Assembly: GCF_027887165.1 (NCBI RefSeq)
Contig: NC_077232.1
Location: 16,193,755 to 16,257,754, forward strand
Direction of reading: 5' to 3'
Length of the DNA stretch: 64,000 nt
Origin: Monodelphis domestica
Taxonomy: Eukaryota; Chordata; Mammalia; Didelphimorphia; Didelphidae
The translations under genes and the position numbers were made by a program. Below, piece by piece: positions 35,501 through 47,679 of the stretch (position 1 is its first letter; each line of letters starts with the position of its first letter). The notes below the pieces were generated by a model. It did not search any database and was not told the origin of the DNA. It saw only the letters and a list, made by a program, of their open reading frames with translations.

Positions 35501-38500
35501 GCTGGTTTTCTCATTCTGATTTGTGTCTGATTTTTCCATTGAAGCAAGCACCAATCTAGTTCCATATAGTTTGGGTTCATTTAAGGGCTGGAAGTTGATG
35601 TATTGTCCTAGTCTGACTCAGGTCCTGGCCTGACCAAGACAATTATAGTCTGATGATTCAATTAGAAGCTTCTTATCTAAGACAGGGCAGCTCAGATGCA
35701 AAGTTGAAGAGGAGCGAGCATCAGCTCCTAAGTGGTAGAGAGTGCTTCATTTTTCAATCTTTGCATGCCTTGTACCTTGTATTTTTTTTATAGGGTAGGG
35801 ACAAATCTGTGATTTCAATAGCGTAGAACCACTCAAGGAAAGATCTCCATCTACTGAGAGTAGTTTCAATTTGCAGTCTTAGAAGAGAATTGCAGGAGAA
35901 ATGAAGTGACTTGCTCAGAATCAATGAAAAAAAGTAGACCTTGAACTCAGCCTTCCTAACTCCAAGAATAGCTTTCTATCCATCATGCCATGCTGTCTTA
36001 TGAAGAGAAGGTGTTGAATAAATGGCAAGAGTAGTGGACTTGAGGGTAGCAGAGACCAGGAATAAAAGCCAACCACTGTCACTTGCCATCGATGTGATTT
36101 TGTTTTTCTAACCCCTTGCCTTTTGACTTAGAATCAATATTGTGTATTGGTTCCAAGGCAGAAGAGCAGTAAAGGCTAGACAGTGGGGGTTAAGGGACTT
36201 GAACAGGGTCACACAGTTAGGAAGTTTCTGAGGCCAGATTTAAATCCAGGACCTCCCATCTCTAACTCTGCCTCTCAATCCACTGGGCTGCCTAGCTGCC
36301 CCTCCCCATCTCCGTAATTTCTAAGCAAGTCATTTCATTTCTCCAAGCCCCAGTTTGCTCATCTATAAAATGGCACACTGCTCAGAATATCTGTCCCTAT
36401 AGAATATGCACTCACAAAAGACTTACAATTGATACAGAACTGGTCAAAGTGCACACGTTGGGAGATTCTGGTGGACAGCTTCTGACTTCCCAATTAATTA
36501 GCACAAAATTGATCAAGAGAAAAATGATTCCCACTAATGAGATTGTTGCACTGGCAATGTTCATCCCAAAACTGCTTTGTACCTAAGAATGGTCACAAGA
36601 ACATTAAATACATAAATTCACGAAACATACTTATATTTTTCCAGGCAATGCTGAAACCCATCTGATTATACTTTTTGCAGATTTTGAGCTACCTTTGAGA
36701 TGATGTAGTCCTAACTCTTTGATTCTGCCCAGGAAGAAACAGTCTAAGAGAGGATAAGTGACTTGTGAGAGGTCACACAGTAAGTTAGGGAGTTTGAACT
36801 CAACTCCTCTAATTCTGAATATACTCTTTTGTCAAGCCCTTATGTGCAACCAATGCAAAAGGATTTTTATTGCTTGAATCTCTGGCTTGTAGAAAAGTGT
36901 GAGAGACAAGGGAAGAGAAGTAAATTATTTTTTTAAACCCTCACTTTCCATCTTCGAATCAATACTGTGTATTGGTTCCAAGGCAGAAGAGTGGTAAGGA
37001 CTAGGCAATGGGGGTCAAGTGACTTGTCCAGGGTCATACAACTGGGAAGTGTCTGAGGTCAGATTTGAACCTAGGATCTCCCATCTCTAGGCCTGGCTCT
37101 TAAATTTTAAAGAATGGCCTTCTCCCTTAAAGCTTTCTACATCAGACTATTCTGTATCTCTCAGGTGCATTGGGGCAATTTTTTAAATTAGTTATCCTTG
37201 GGGGAAGCTGGGTAGCTCAGTTGAGAGCCAGGCCTAGAGATAGGAGGTCCTAGGTTCAAATGTGACCTCAGACATGTCCCAGCTGTGTCACCCTGGGCAA
37301 GTCACTTGATCCCCATTGCCTAGTCCTTACCACTCTTCTGCCTTGAAGTCAATACATAGTATTGATCCCAAGATAGAAGGAAGGGTTTTAAAAATATAAA
37401 ATAAAATAAAATAAAGTTAGTTATCCTTGTCATTTTAACAGGACAAGGTCTTTGTGTTATCTAAATAGTATATATTCATAGCATATAGAAAATTGCTTTT
37501 TATACATTAGGCAGCTGATAAATATTTGAAGCATCACCATTTAATATAATTAATCACTGGCTAATAAAGATTTTTGTAGACAATTCATGAAACTGGTTGG
37601 TAATCTACATTGGTGGAAGAATTAAAGATGTACAATGACAAAGTCATAACTAGTTGAATTATTTGGGAGAATGGGTCTGGGCTTGTGACTTCACAGATGT
37701 GGAAGTCTCCCTGATGGAAATTCCCTTTATTGCTACCAATTATCAACTCTTCTGTAACTTAAAGTCTTAAAAATTACCTGGAAGACTGAGAGGTTGACTG
37801 GTTTTCCCAAACCTACATAGCCAGTATTTTTTGGAGTCAAGCTATGAACCCAAGCTTCAACTGATTACTACCCACAACACCTGGCTCCTTCACTTGATGC
37901 TAGCTAATGGTTGAAGTCCAAGAAATTCCCATCCCTCATCCTTTGGCAAAGTCATCTCCTTCCAGGGTAAGAGTCTACAAGTATGCTTTGCTTTATCCCT
38001 GAAGTCACCTTTCAATGAACTTCCCATGTTTTCCAGGCCCACATGAGTCCTGGATGAATAAAAAAAGAGACATAGTGCCTCTCAAGTTTGCAACCTAGAT
38101 GTTGTTCTCTGCCCCTCACTATCTCTCACTCTCCTGTGTGCCAATCTGTTGCCAAGGCCAACTATTTCACCTTGGCAATATCTCTCCAGGATGACTCCTT
38201 TTCTCCTCTTATACTACCACCATTCTGGTGCAAAGATTCAACTTCTCAAGACTGAACTATTGGAAATAGACTCCTGGTGATTCTACCACCATATCTCTCC
38301 CCCCACTCCAATCCATCCTTCATTCATCCACCAAAGTGATTTTCCTAAAGCTCAAGAATGACCATGTCCCTTTTTTACTCAACAAAGGGCAGTGACTCCC
38401 TTTTGTTGTGAAACTCAAATGAAAAAATCATCTGTTCAGTGTTCATAGCCCTTCCTGGCCCCCTCCTACATTTCAAGTCTTCTTATAACCCATTCCCTAT

Positions 38501-41500
38501 CGTGTACTCTTCTCTCTAGTGACACTGGCTTCCTTGCTGGTCCATCTCCCAGGCCTGGGATGCTCTTCTTCCTCGTCTCCACTATTGGATTGTTTGACTT
38601 TTTTAAGTCTGAACTAAATCCTCATCTTCAAGAGGAAGCTTTTCCTAACTCTTGGTGCCTTCTTTTGTTCATTATTTCCTATTCATCATGAATATAGTTT
38701 GTTTATACAAACTTTGTTTGCTTTTGTTTCCCTCTCCTCAGACTGTGAACTTCTTGAGGGCAAGGATCATCTTTTCTTTCTTTTTGTATCACTATCACTC
38801 AACATAGCATCTGGCACATAGTAGGCACTTAATAAATATTTATTAACTGACTGACAAAAGTACCTTAGGAAACATGATCTTAATTGAATTTACTCTTCCT
38901 TTTGTACATTTTGTAGACATTCTGTATATTCTTATATATTTATATAATGTCTCTCCCCCCCAAAATTAGATGTCAGGTTATAGGGCATCTGGGTGACAGT
39001 GTATAGAGAGATAGGCCTGAATATGAGAGGTACTGGGTTCAAATCTAGCCTCAAACACTTGGGATTTTCTAGCCTTTACTACTCTTCTGCCTTAAAAATG
39101 AGACTGTATTGATTCTAAGACAGTAGATAAGGGTTTAAAAAAAGAATTTCAAGTCAAGAATGATTTCTCTTTCAGCTCTGTGTCCATAGTATTTAACACA
39201 GTGTCTGGCACATAGTAGGCTTGGAAGGGAGGGGGGAGACTTTCCTAGTCTAGGAATGTAGCAGCAACTCACAGTTCATTCCTACTGCCCATTGTCACAG
39301 AACTTTGGCCTCTTCCATTTCCAAACTGGCCCAGTTTGCCCCTCTTTAGGTAACCTTATAGACGCCACCTCCCAAGGCTCACCATATTGGTGCCAGTCTT
39401 AGTGTAGACACCCAATTGGCTTTAGGCCTACTGCACCTTAGAATTCTTGAGCTCAAGTAAACCAGCATAAGCCACTATGCCCCAGAGTCACATTAAATTG
39501 AAACCTATTAAGTGATCCATCTTCATATAGAATAAAAAAGATTACGCCCTTTCCAGGTCCTCAGAGAGAAAGCTGGAATGTCATCACTTACCAAATTCTT
39601 TGTGGGTTTTTCTTCGGCTACAATAGAAAGGGATCCTGAAATGATGAACTGTTCATAAAATAAGAGACACCATAAAGAAATGTTAAGCTTCAACCATATT
39701 CTTTCTTCTTCTCAATGTGCCTTAAAAAGTTTTCAGCTCGTAGGCAAGATGCTGACCTAGATACCCCTCTTCTCTTCTTCTCTTCTCCTCTTCAATGTGC
39801 TTGAGATGGCAAGCAACAAAAGCTGGATTTAAATCCTATTTCTGAGAGTTACTGGTAGTATAAACCTGAGAAATACATTTAAACTCTTGGAAACTCAGTT
39901 TCTCTATCCAAAAAATGGAGATAATCATAAGCACATCAATCGCAGGCTTGTTGTGAGGCTCAGATTGCTAATGTTTGCCATCTGAATGGAGAATGTTAAA
40001 GCACTCTGTATATCTAAGCTATTCTTATTCTTATTGTCACTATTAGTTCATCCTAGATTTCTCACCCATTATGATTTTTCCCCAATTTCTTTTTAGAAGA
40101 CCTCCACAAAGGATATGTCCCAATGGTTGGAAGTCTTCCTGAAGTCCTTTTGACATTTCATAGATACTGACGAAATCCTCATGCTGTTATGCATACTTTT
40201 ACTCTAAGACCAGCCCATCTCCTTTATGCCAAAATGCATCTATTGGGATGCAGTTTATTTTTTTATGCTAAAATGCATCTATTGGGATGAAGTTTATTTT
40301 TTATGCTAAAATGCATCTATTGGGATGAAGTTTATTTTTTTATGCTAAAATGCATCTATTGGGATGAAGTTTATTTTTTATGCTAAAATGAATCTATTGG
40401 GATGCAGTTTATTTTTTTATGCTAAAATGAATCTATTGGGATGCAGTTTATTTTTTTTCTAAACTAAAATAGTATTGGAGTAAGGACGAGACTTATAGGG
40501 CATCAAATCTGTTGTGCTTTCATAAAAGGGAGAAATCAAGGCCCAGAAAGGGGAAATCACTGGCTTAAAGATAAACTAGATGATATAGTAAATAGAATAT
40601 CATACCCAGAGTCAGGAACATCTGAATTTGAATCTAGTCTCATTCACTATCTGTGTGAATCTGGACAAATAACTTAATATCCCTCAGTCTCAATTTCCTC
40701 AAGTTTAAAAGAGGAATAATAATAATAAAGCATTTACCTCCCCAAACCAAGAAAAAAGCAAATCCTTAAAGCACTATTTAATTTCTACTATTATTATTTA
40801 TAATTATCTTAGCTACAATTATTATTACTAATAAATGCTAGGCTAACTTATCATTTTGTATGAATAAGAATAGCTAGTATTTAGAGAGTGCTTTAGGTTT
40901 TACAAAGTACTTTACAAGTAATTTCATTTTATCCCCCAATGACCCTAGAAGTATTATTATTGGTAAATATAAGTATATAAATATTAGCAAATATAAGTAT
41001 AAAGTAATAGAGAGAAACTGATAAAATGTGACTTGGGTTCAGGGACTCTTGACTCCAGTCCCAGAATTCTTTGCATCGCACCACTTTATAAGTTAATCAG
41101 CCTTCCTCAGCATTTTTTAAAATTGTCACCCTTGTTCAGTCACCACAGAAACCATATATTTCCTGTAAAGTCTCTATAGTGTAAAGGTAATCATTGCTAA
41201 AGTTAACTCCCAAATTGTGAGAGGCCACAGAAAAGTTCAGCAGTCTTGCCTAATGGAACTGAGTGCTTTGTAAAACTCAAAATTGTAATTTAGTGTGAAT
41301 TTTAATTAATAGGAGTATGTATTCATTCAACAAGCAATCGCTCCATTCCAGGTGTTGTGCCATGGACTCGTGATATGAATATAACCTGTTACAGTGTCTA
41401 TCTTCAAGGAACTCAGATTCTACTCAAGGATAAATCAACATGAACAGAGAAAAACGAAATACAAAATGGGGGTCATTAGGAATACTCACTGATGCAGCTC

Positions 41501-42290
41501 CCCAAACAGGGTAGCCCGTGTAGAATATCATGAAAAAGACATTTCTGGGGAATTGTGAAACATATTGTAATGAGCCTAAAAATATCCCGATGGCAAGGAT
41601 CAGAGCCCCATTCAGGATCTGGAGAGCCTGTAAGGAGCAGAAAGACAACACAAAGAGGATGCATTATGGTTCTTTGGGATTTTTTTGAACTTGAGAAGAA
41701 GATGGTTAAAATTAGGGAACCACAATAAATTACACAAGATTTCCTCTTCCTCTCCGTTCTCCCAGCTGTACAAGGAAATTAATCTGACCACATCCTGCAT
41801 AGCATACCCTTAGCTGCAATTCTATAATTCTATAAATGTGTATATATAAATATAAATATATATAATGTGCATGTGTTGTGGGTATACAGTTATATAAATT
41901 ATAATACTGACACCATATGTACACATTCTCATTCTCAAATGAGTCTAGAAATGGAGGATATCTGGAAGAGAACAATTCAGAATAAGTCAATGTACCATTA
42001 CAATGTGTCAGGTGAGGAATTCAAAATAAAGGAAAATGTTCATAAGACCTAGAAAAAGGGGAAACCTTGGAAATCATCTAAGATAACGGCTTCATTTGAC
42101 AAATGAGAAAGAGAGGCTGGGAAGGAAGAAGTTAGGATTCAAACCCAGGTCTTCGGACACTAAAGTTTTTGCTTATACCATACATTTATAGATTCTTTTT
42201 CTCTTGATCAGGGCTTCCTAACCTGAAGTTTGTGAATTTGTTTTACCTTTATATATATATATGTGTGTGTATGTATGTATGTATGTATGT

Positions 42291-42328
<38 letters not shown>

Positions 42329-42830
42329 GTAGATATATATAGAGATATATAGATATATACATATTTGACTCATAGCCTTTTAAATCCTATTCATTTTATT
42401 TTATGCAATTAAAAATGTCATTCTGAACAGAGGCATATAGGTCTCTCCAGATTGCCAAAGAAATCCAGGAAACAAAGAAGATTAGAAAACCTTGCTATAG
42501 GTTATGTGAGCAGTCTGCCTTTTTTCCCCTTGCTAAGTCCAAAGCACACATCATCATCACTGTGCAAAGAGCCACAAAAATGGAATATCAAAGTTGGTCT
42601 AGTTCATGTCCACAGCCCTATGTGTGAACTCTTTATTCTCTTTTAACTGTCACTGAAAGCAAAAGCTGACATACCCCAAAGACCTTTTGCTTTCCCATGA
42701 GCACCTTCATAGATTCATCCAAAGGGTTATAGGAGGATCTAGCTGCCACACCTTTTCCCAACTGCATAATGTGAGTGTTGTTGATTGAGGTGGCCACACA
42801 TTGTGGGCTCTCTCCAATCTGCTGCGCCAT
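32583..42830 (-). CDS. MS4A3: MS4A3-like four-transmembrane protein (complete)
   Basis: Six coding exons: 42830-42675, 41627-41490, 39648-39592, 36582-36427, 35443-35342 and 32699-32583 (TAG). All junctions are phase 0 with AG/GT(A/G) sites; the product is 241 residues. N-terminal tail 1-52, TM1 about 53-72 (ALQILNGALILAIG), loop 73-88, TM2 about 90-109 with FIISGSLSIVAE, TM3 about 121-147, a loop with two Cys, TM4 about 166-193, then GCKINCCESNE and a 38-residue tail starting ETLYPPDSS. Several blocks match my memory of human MS4A3: GIFLGSLQY against GVFLGSLQY, FYTGYPVWGA against FYTGYPIWGA, and SFGMNIASATISLVG against SFGMNIASATIALVG. Human MS4A3 (HTm4) is a haematopoietic cell-cycle regulator of about 214 residues; the tail here is longer. 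Its place next to an OOSP2-like gene agrees with human gene order. No disruption seen. Confidence 0.92.
32790..33530 (-). repeat. Antisense L2 LINE 3' relic, split by a SINE
   Basis: TGCCAGGCACTGTACTAGG and CCCTCCAGGAGCTTCACTC at the left, then after the SINE (32926-33100) GTTCTGGGCACAGAAGAATAG and ACAGGAGATGGAACATG. It lies in the MS4A3-like intron just before the terminal exon. Confidence 0.6.
32926..33100 (+). mobile_element. tRNA-headed marsupial SINE
   Basis: CTGGGTAGCTCAGTGGATTG through TGCCTTAGAATCAGAAAG. The 3' end is shortened. Confidence 0.8.
33555..33765. repeat. AT-rich TATATA/TG low-complexity tract
   Basis: About 200 bp of mixed TATA, ATATCA and TATG units. Open frames here are an effect of composition. 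Confidence 0.8.
33849..33950. repeat. Interrupted (CAT)n/(CAA) trinucleotide repeat
   Basis: About 100 bp of CAT, CAA and CAG triplets. In one frame this reads as a His/Gln-rich peptide, which is a repeat artefact. Confidence 0.9.
34419..34680. repeat. AT-only palindromic minisatellite
   Basis: Six units of about 27-33 bp from about 34487 to 34672. Each carries a 20-bp self-complementary core (TTATATTATT and its mirror, centred on TTAA); the last core is imperfect. The flanks are also AT-only. It lies in the MS4A3-like intron between the tail exon and the TM4 exon. Confidence 0.9.
35188..35276 (-). repeat. L1 3' end fragment (antisense)
   Basis: TTTAATTAATTAATTTAGAA, CCATGGTTACGTGATTCATG and TTCTTTCCCTCCCCTC. 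This resembles the 3' end of marsupial L1 read in reverse and is also found at 59333-59525. It ends about 65 bp downstream (minus strand) of the TM4 exon donor. Confidence 0.5.
36098..36303 (-). mobile_element. tRNA-headed marsupial SINE (reverse)
   Basis: TTGACTTAGAATCAATATTG, AGGGTCACACAGTTAGGAAG and CACTGGGCTGCCTAGCTGCC. Just downstream (minus) of the TM3 exon. Confidence 0.8.
36931..37100 (-). mobile_element. tRNA-headed marsupial SINE (reverse, 5'-truncated)
   Basis: ACCCTCACTTTCCATCTTC through CCATCTCTAGGCCTGGCTC; the tRNA-like head end is missing. Confidence 0.8.
37200..37400 (+). mobile_element. tRNA-headed marsupial SINE
   Basis: GGAAGCTGGGTAGCTCAG through AGATAGAAGGAAGGGTTTT and a (AAAAT)n-like tail. 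Confidence 0.8.
37980..38865 (+). repeat. L2 LINE 3' region (sense)
   Basis: Ordered L2 landmarks: AACCATTCTGG-like text, CTTCCTGGCCCCCTCCTACA, AGTGACACTGGCTTCCTTGC, CTGTGAACTTCTTGAGGGC and the terminal TGGCACATAGTAGGCACTTA followed by ATAAATATTTATTAACTGA. One of the best-kept L2 3' ends in the window. Lies in the MS4A3-like intron between the TM2 and TM3 exons. Confidence 0.75.
38983..39140 (+). repeat. Diverged tRNA-headed SINE
   Basis: GGTTCAAATCTAGCCTCAAA and CTACTCTTCTGCCTTAAAAA survive; much of the CORE part is lost. Confidence 0.6.
40223..40458. repeat. 39-bp minisatellite, six units
   Basis: Six tandem units of about 38-40 bp, each with AAAATG(C/A)ATCTATTGGG, GATG(A/C)AGTTTATTT and a T run of variable length. 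Variants GCATC/GAATC and GAAG/GCAG occur in blocks, so units have spread along the array. In the MS4A3-like intron between TM1 and TM2 exons. Confidence 0.95.
42262..42350. repeat. (GTAT)n(GATA)n tetranucleotide repeat
   Basis: GTAT units followed by about nine AGAT units. In the MS4A3-like first coding intron. Confidence 0.95.
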
Positions 42831-43151
42831 TGGCTGGAAGATAAAATGTAAGTATATCTATTATTTATAAATTATATATTATAAATTATTTAATTATAAA
42901 TTATTTATAAATATATACATTCATACACATCTCTCTCCAATAGGAGCATAGTCATTTCAGCTGAATCTATTTATTCAATTGAACCAATTCTTCTCAGGTA
43001 GAGAGCTAAGCACCAGAGAAGGTCATCCATTGGCCAATCTATCTTGAATCCTGAAATGTTCTTCTATAAGAAAATGGCTATACTCTGGAGTAGTTATTTT
43101 CTTTTTCTTAATGAATTGAGTAAACCATTTGTTTAAATGAAGAAAATTAGA

Positions 43152-43325
43152 GATGGGCGGTCCTGGGTTTAAATCTGGGCTCAGACACTTCCCAGCTGTG
43201 TGACCCTGGGCAAGTCACTTGACCACCATTGTCTAGCCCTTACCACTCTTCTGCCTTGGAGCCAATACACAGTATTGACTCCAAGACAGAAGGTAAGAGT
43301 TTAAAATAAATTAAATTAAATTAAA
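43152..43325 (+). mobile_element. tRNA-headed SINE (5'-truncated) with (TTAAA)n tail
   Basis: Begins at AGATGGGCGGTCCTGGGTTT, continues through CTCCAAGACAGAAGGTAAG and runs into a (TTAAA)n array. Confidence 0.8.
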
Positions 43326-43395
43326 TTAAATTAAATTAAATTAAATTAAATTAAATTAAATGAATGAATGGATGAATGAATAAATAAATAAATGG
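43303..43395. repeat. (TTAAA)n then (TGAA)n/(TAAA)n repeat
   Basis: About eleven TTAAA units followed by TGAA and TAAA tetramers. Probably grown from the SINE tail. Confidence 0.95.
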
Positions 43396-43664
43396 AGAAA
43401 ATTGCACTGTGTCTATGTCTCTCCCTCTCTTCCTTCTTCTCTCTCATCTTCTCTTTCATATAGATGTGTATGAATGCATATATTTATAAATAATAGTTAT
43501 ATTTACATTCACATATTTATACATATACACACATATATGCATACACATATGTATACACATGAAAAGGACTATAATTATCAAAAGCCACACATATGTAATA
43601 TACACACAATTTTTCCACCACTGAATTAAAATACATATATATATGTATTGTAATAGTTATATTC

Positions 43665-43780
43665 CAGCTGTGTGACCCTGGGCAAGTCACTTGACCCCCA
43701 TTGCCTAGCCCTTACTGCTCTTCTGCCTCGAAACCAATACATAGTATTGGTTCCAAGACAGAAGGTAAGTGTTTATTTTT
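43665..43780 (+). mobile_element. tRNA-headed SINE, 3' half only
   Basis: CAGCTGTGTGACCCTGGGCA through TTCCAAGACAGAAGGTAAG. The head is missing. Confidence 0.75.
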
Positions 43781-44689
43781 TTAAAATAGTTATATTAAAC
43801 TTGCATTGAAAATGTATTAGCATAATATTAGATGGTGTTGGATAATGTAATAGTCAATACTTAAACTAGTATTGGTAATGGGTAAATCTAAATCTAGTAT
43901 ATTGAATTGGTATGAATAAAATTGATCCGTGTTGATATTGAGTATATAATTATATAGATATGGATATAGGAAAAAGATCTTTTGAAAGGTGATCTTCTTT
44001 GCTGAGAAATTAGTTCTTCATCAAGCCAAAGCAGCTGCATTACAATTTTCGTCAACGTGGGGTATAGAGCAATGAAGAATACCTCGTCATACTATTGGAG
44101 ACAGATTAAGAGGTCATCTCTACCACTGGCAAAATCCATAGCCCATCATCTCAAAGAGGGTCTTATTTAATAATGAGAATTTCTCATTTCATAATGAGAA
44201 AACAGGAATGGGTTTATTTTTCAACAAGCTAAAAATGGACCGCTCAAGCCCTTCACTGGTTGCCAAGACAACAAAAATTTCTTAAGGAAGTTATTGATGC
44301 ATTAGATTGTTCTTCTGGAAAAAGACAAAGACAAGAATTCCGCAAGCTAAGCACACACAAATAGGCTCAGTTCTGTATTGATGGAGAAAGTGCCCACACT
44401 TATGAAATTTCAAAGCATAGACTCTCAAGTTCAACTTCCTCATTTTATAAATTGGGAAATTGAGGCCCCCAAAACTTTAAATAACTTGAACAGGTTCAAA
44501 CAAGAAAAATATGAAGTAAGATTTGAACCAACACCCCTTCCTGACTAAACAAAGCCCAACACTTTGGTACAAATATATTTTTATAAAGTTAAGCACAGTG
44601 CCTGGTAGTATAGGTGCTATAGGAATGTCTCTCAATGATATGTGAGTAGATGTGCCTGTATGCTGTGGGGTAAATTTGTTAAGTTTTAA

Positions 44690-44900
44690 ACATTTATATT
44701 ATTAAAGCTTCTTGGATTTGGTGCTGAAGGGAACCTTGGAGGCCATTTAATCCAATCCACTTATTTTACAGATGAGGAAATTATATTTCAGAGAAGTTAA
44801 GTGACTTGTCCCAAACCCCACAGGTAGAGAGCATCAGGACCAGGATTAGAATCCAGATCCTCTCACTGAAAGTCCAGCACTCTTTTTGCTATTCTATACC
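44690..44900 (-). repeat. MIR-like SINE (reverse)
   Basis: TTTTACAGATGAGGAAATTA, GAGAAGTTAAGTGACTTGTC and CCACAGGTAGAGAGC in order. Confidence 0.6.
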
Positions 44901-45499
44901 ACCTCCCTGACTATATTTACGATGTTTCTGTTTAGAGTGTATACATTTTTCAATATCAAAGATGCTAGGAGCATTCTACCAATAGAAAGTTTCTTAGAGG
45001 CAGACAGACAGGCAGATACCAAGGAAGAAGGATTTATGGGAGCTACCTGGAGATGATCTTGGCAGACTTCAGACTTGTTCCACCTTTATGTCTTCTGGGG
45101 GGGTCTCTGTTTATGGAGATGGAGAAAAACTGTCACTGAAGAGTGACTGCCTCATGCAAAACATTTCCTCTTCATCTTCTTGAAAGGCTTACCCAATACT
45201 GGATTTGGGCAATAAAGATGCTGTGTCCTCAAACTTTTCTGATTTGTGTGTTTTTTACCCAACTCATTATGCAGGAAGTGGCGTGAAAAAATTATGAAAC
45301 TAAGGGCAAATACATTTCACTTTAGGCTTGAAGGGTCAGCTCTGGAGCTAACTGGGTCAAAGTTACACTTGACAATTCTTGTCTTGGCTTTTGTTCTTTA
45401 CGCTAGTAGTTAACTAGAACTTCTTCCAAAAACAAGTGATTAGTATCTTGGAGGTAGGAGGGATTATTGATATATTGAATTAACTCACATTAATGATGT

Positions 45500-46800
45500 T
45501 GTACTCTTTATTCATTTTCTCTTTGTCCTTCTTTGGTTTAGATATTAAGACTATGTTTGTCTCTTAGAAGAAGTCTTGTAAAGTGCTTTATTTCTCAAAG
45601 TTCTCACATAAGTGTGTTATCCATAAGAGTTTTATTTTCTTCAGGGAAAGTTGATTTCAGTTTTATTCTTTTCTCCTTTGTTTTTAAGGATGTTTAATTT
45701 CTGATGGGGATAGTTTACAGATTTTCTAGGTATATGGAGTTAAATGTAGGTACCTGCTGAATTTATTGATCAATCTCTCTTTCACTGATAATAGTGATGA
45801 AGAATAGAAATTTTCCTTTGCCCAGACTTCTAAGATATCTCTTCCAGATCTCATGGGGAATCAGAAGAGAAATAGGAAAGCTTTGTGAATGTAAAAGTTT
45901 TGAGGTCAGATTTTAAGTCAGATTCTTTATGTCAACAGTACATATCATATCATTTAGCCTTTAAAACGCATGCAATAAATGTCTATTAGCTCTACTTGAC
46001 TTACTGACTTTATTCTTCAGGGAGCCCTTGCTTCTAGAAGTCTTACAGTTCCTACCTTTCTCCTCCCTGATGAGAAGGAGCCAAGGTTGAGAAATATGAC
46101 AACCAGAAGGGCTGTTATCACTAACAAAAGATGCAGGGAGAAAGAGAAGGTACCAGGACCAGAGATTATGGTTATCCATTGCTAGAGAGCCAAGTGCAAA
46201 GTGCCCAGAAACCTAGCTTTGACTCCTTCCTGATGAACACCCAACTGGAATGGTTCACATTTGTCTGAGCAACTGTATTATATTAACATTTACTTTAAGA
46301 AATGTATAGTACTTTCCGATGATTTTCTCATTTGACCACTATCAAGCCATTAGTACTTCAATGTGAATGAAGAGCCTCATTTCTACAAATTGAGGATGGC
46401 CCATTTAGCCCCTTTGTCGACAGAGATCATAGAAAAGCAGCATCAATTTTTTAAAATACATTTGAAAATACATTTGAAAAAGAAGACCTAAGAAGCTTCC
46501 CAGACAGACTTGAGATCTTCTGCCTTTTCAGAGGTCTCCACAAATTGTGAGGCTCGGACATAGTGCTGAGCACCATCATAGCCCTGAAATTGTTTCCTGC
46601 TAGATGTATAGCCGAAGACACAAGCAACCTAATTTGACTATGGCAGAGAAGATGAAGGAATGTGCAAGGCAGGACCAGATAGGGAAACAAGAAACAGTTC
46701 CTGTGAGAGTAGATGGAAGGATTTGGACAACAAATCTTGCCACAGAGAGACTTCATGGAGTAGGAGAAGCAAATTTCCTTAACTCCATCCCAATTACAAA
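45500..46800. other. Spacer upstream of the MS4A3-like gene
   Basis: 45640-45850 resembles L1 ORF2 read antisense (CAGATTTTCTAGGTATATGG). The stretch 45960-46800 is not recognised. A good minus-strand donor context (GAATGAAG|GTAAGATG, near 46865) could end a 5'UTR exon of the MS4A3-like gene, but nothing else supports that. Confidence 0.3.
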
Positions 46801-46805
46801 GGAAC

Positions 46806-46812
46806 ACACACA

Positions 46813-46848
<36 letters not shown>

Positions 46849-46849
46849 A
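46806..46849. repeat. (AC)n dinucleotide repeat
   Basis: About 20 CA units with one interruption (ATA). Confidence 0.95.
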
Positions 46850-47679
46850 CATTTCATTCATCTTACCTTCATTCACAGTATAAGTCTTCAAATTTTACAG
46901 GTTGCTTTTCTCCATTATAATGTGAGTTCCATAAGGGGCTGTTTTTCACTTTCTTCTTATCCTGAGCATATCAAACAATGGAAGACACATAGTACATGTT
47001 TGCTGATCAGGATGAAAATTTTCTATTCCTTGTGTCCAGTTTATAAGATTCATTCTCTCCATTTACTACAAACAAGCATTTATTCCATTATGTTCACTAC
47101 AAAAAAAGTATTGTGATCCACCTTGTTCTTAAAGTTCTTGTAATCCTATCCAGGTGATAGTAGACATAGATGAATAATATAAACCATTATGTTTTAAATA
47201 CAGTGAATTTAAGCAAAGAAGACACAAGCAGTTGAAGGTAGAAGGAAGAAAAATCAAGAAAATTTTGCTGTTGAAAGTGGTGACTGAACTGGGTAATGAA
47301 GGAAATGGAGGATTCTTAGAAGTAGAGATGAGTAAAAGCATTACAGGAATTGGAAACTGCCATGTATAAATGATCTCAAAATGATAACAATGGAAAAAGG
47401 GCCCCCAAACTATAAAATTTTCAGTTGCGTAACACATGTTGAGATTCACTTTAATTAATGATCACATCTCTTCAAGAGAATGTGCTTGTATTTTCAGTGG
47501 CTCCATACTCTTATTTAAATGAGTAGAAATAGAAGTTTGGAAGTTGAAAATGTAGATCCTGAACTGGCAACTTGATTTCCTGTGACACTGCTCTGTGGAT
47601 CTTCCCCAGGATTCATATGGGAATACTGTGGAGATGCTATCCTGTAAGTAGGGGAGGACAGTTTACAAAAGGTTAAGAT

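Noticed and set aside
45160-45230. Minus-strand GTAAGC site as the donor of an MS4A3-like 5'UTR exon
   Set aside because: It is only a donor-like string, with no matching promoter or conservation to compare; left unassigned.
46451-47116. 146- and 170-codon frames on both strands around 46.4-47.1 kb
   Set aside because: Both run through the (AC)n repeat and encode Cys-Val or Thr-His runs. No family resemblance.
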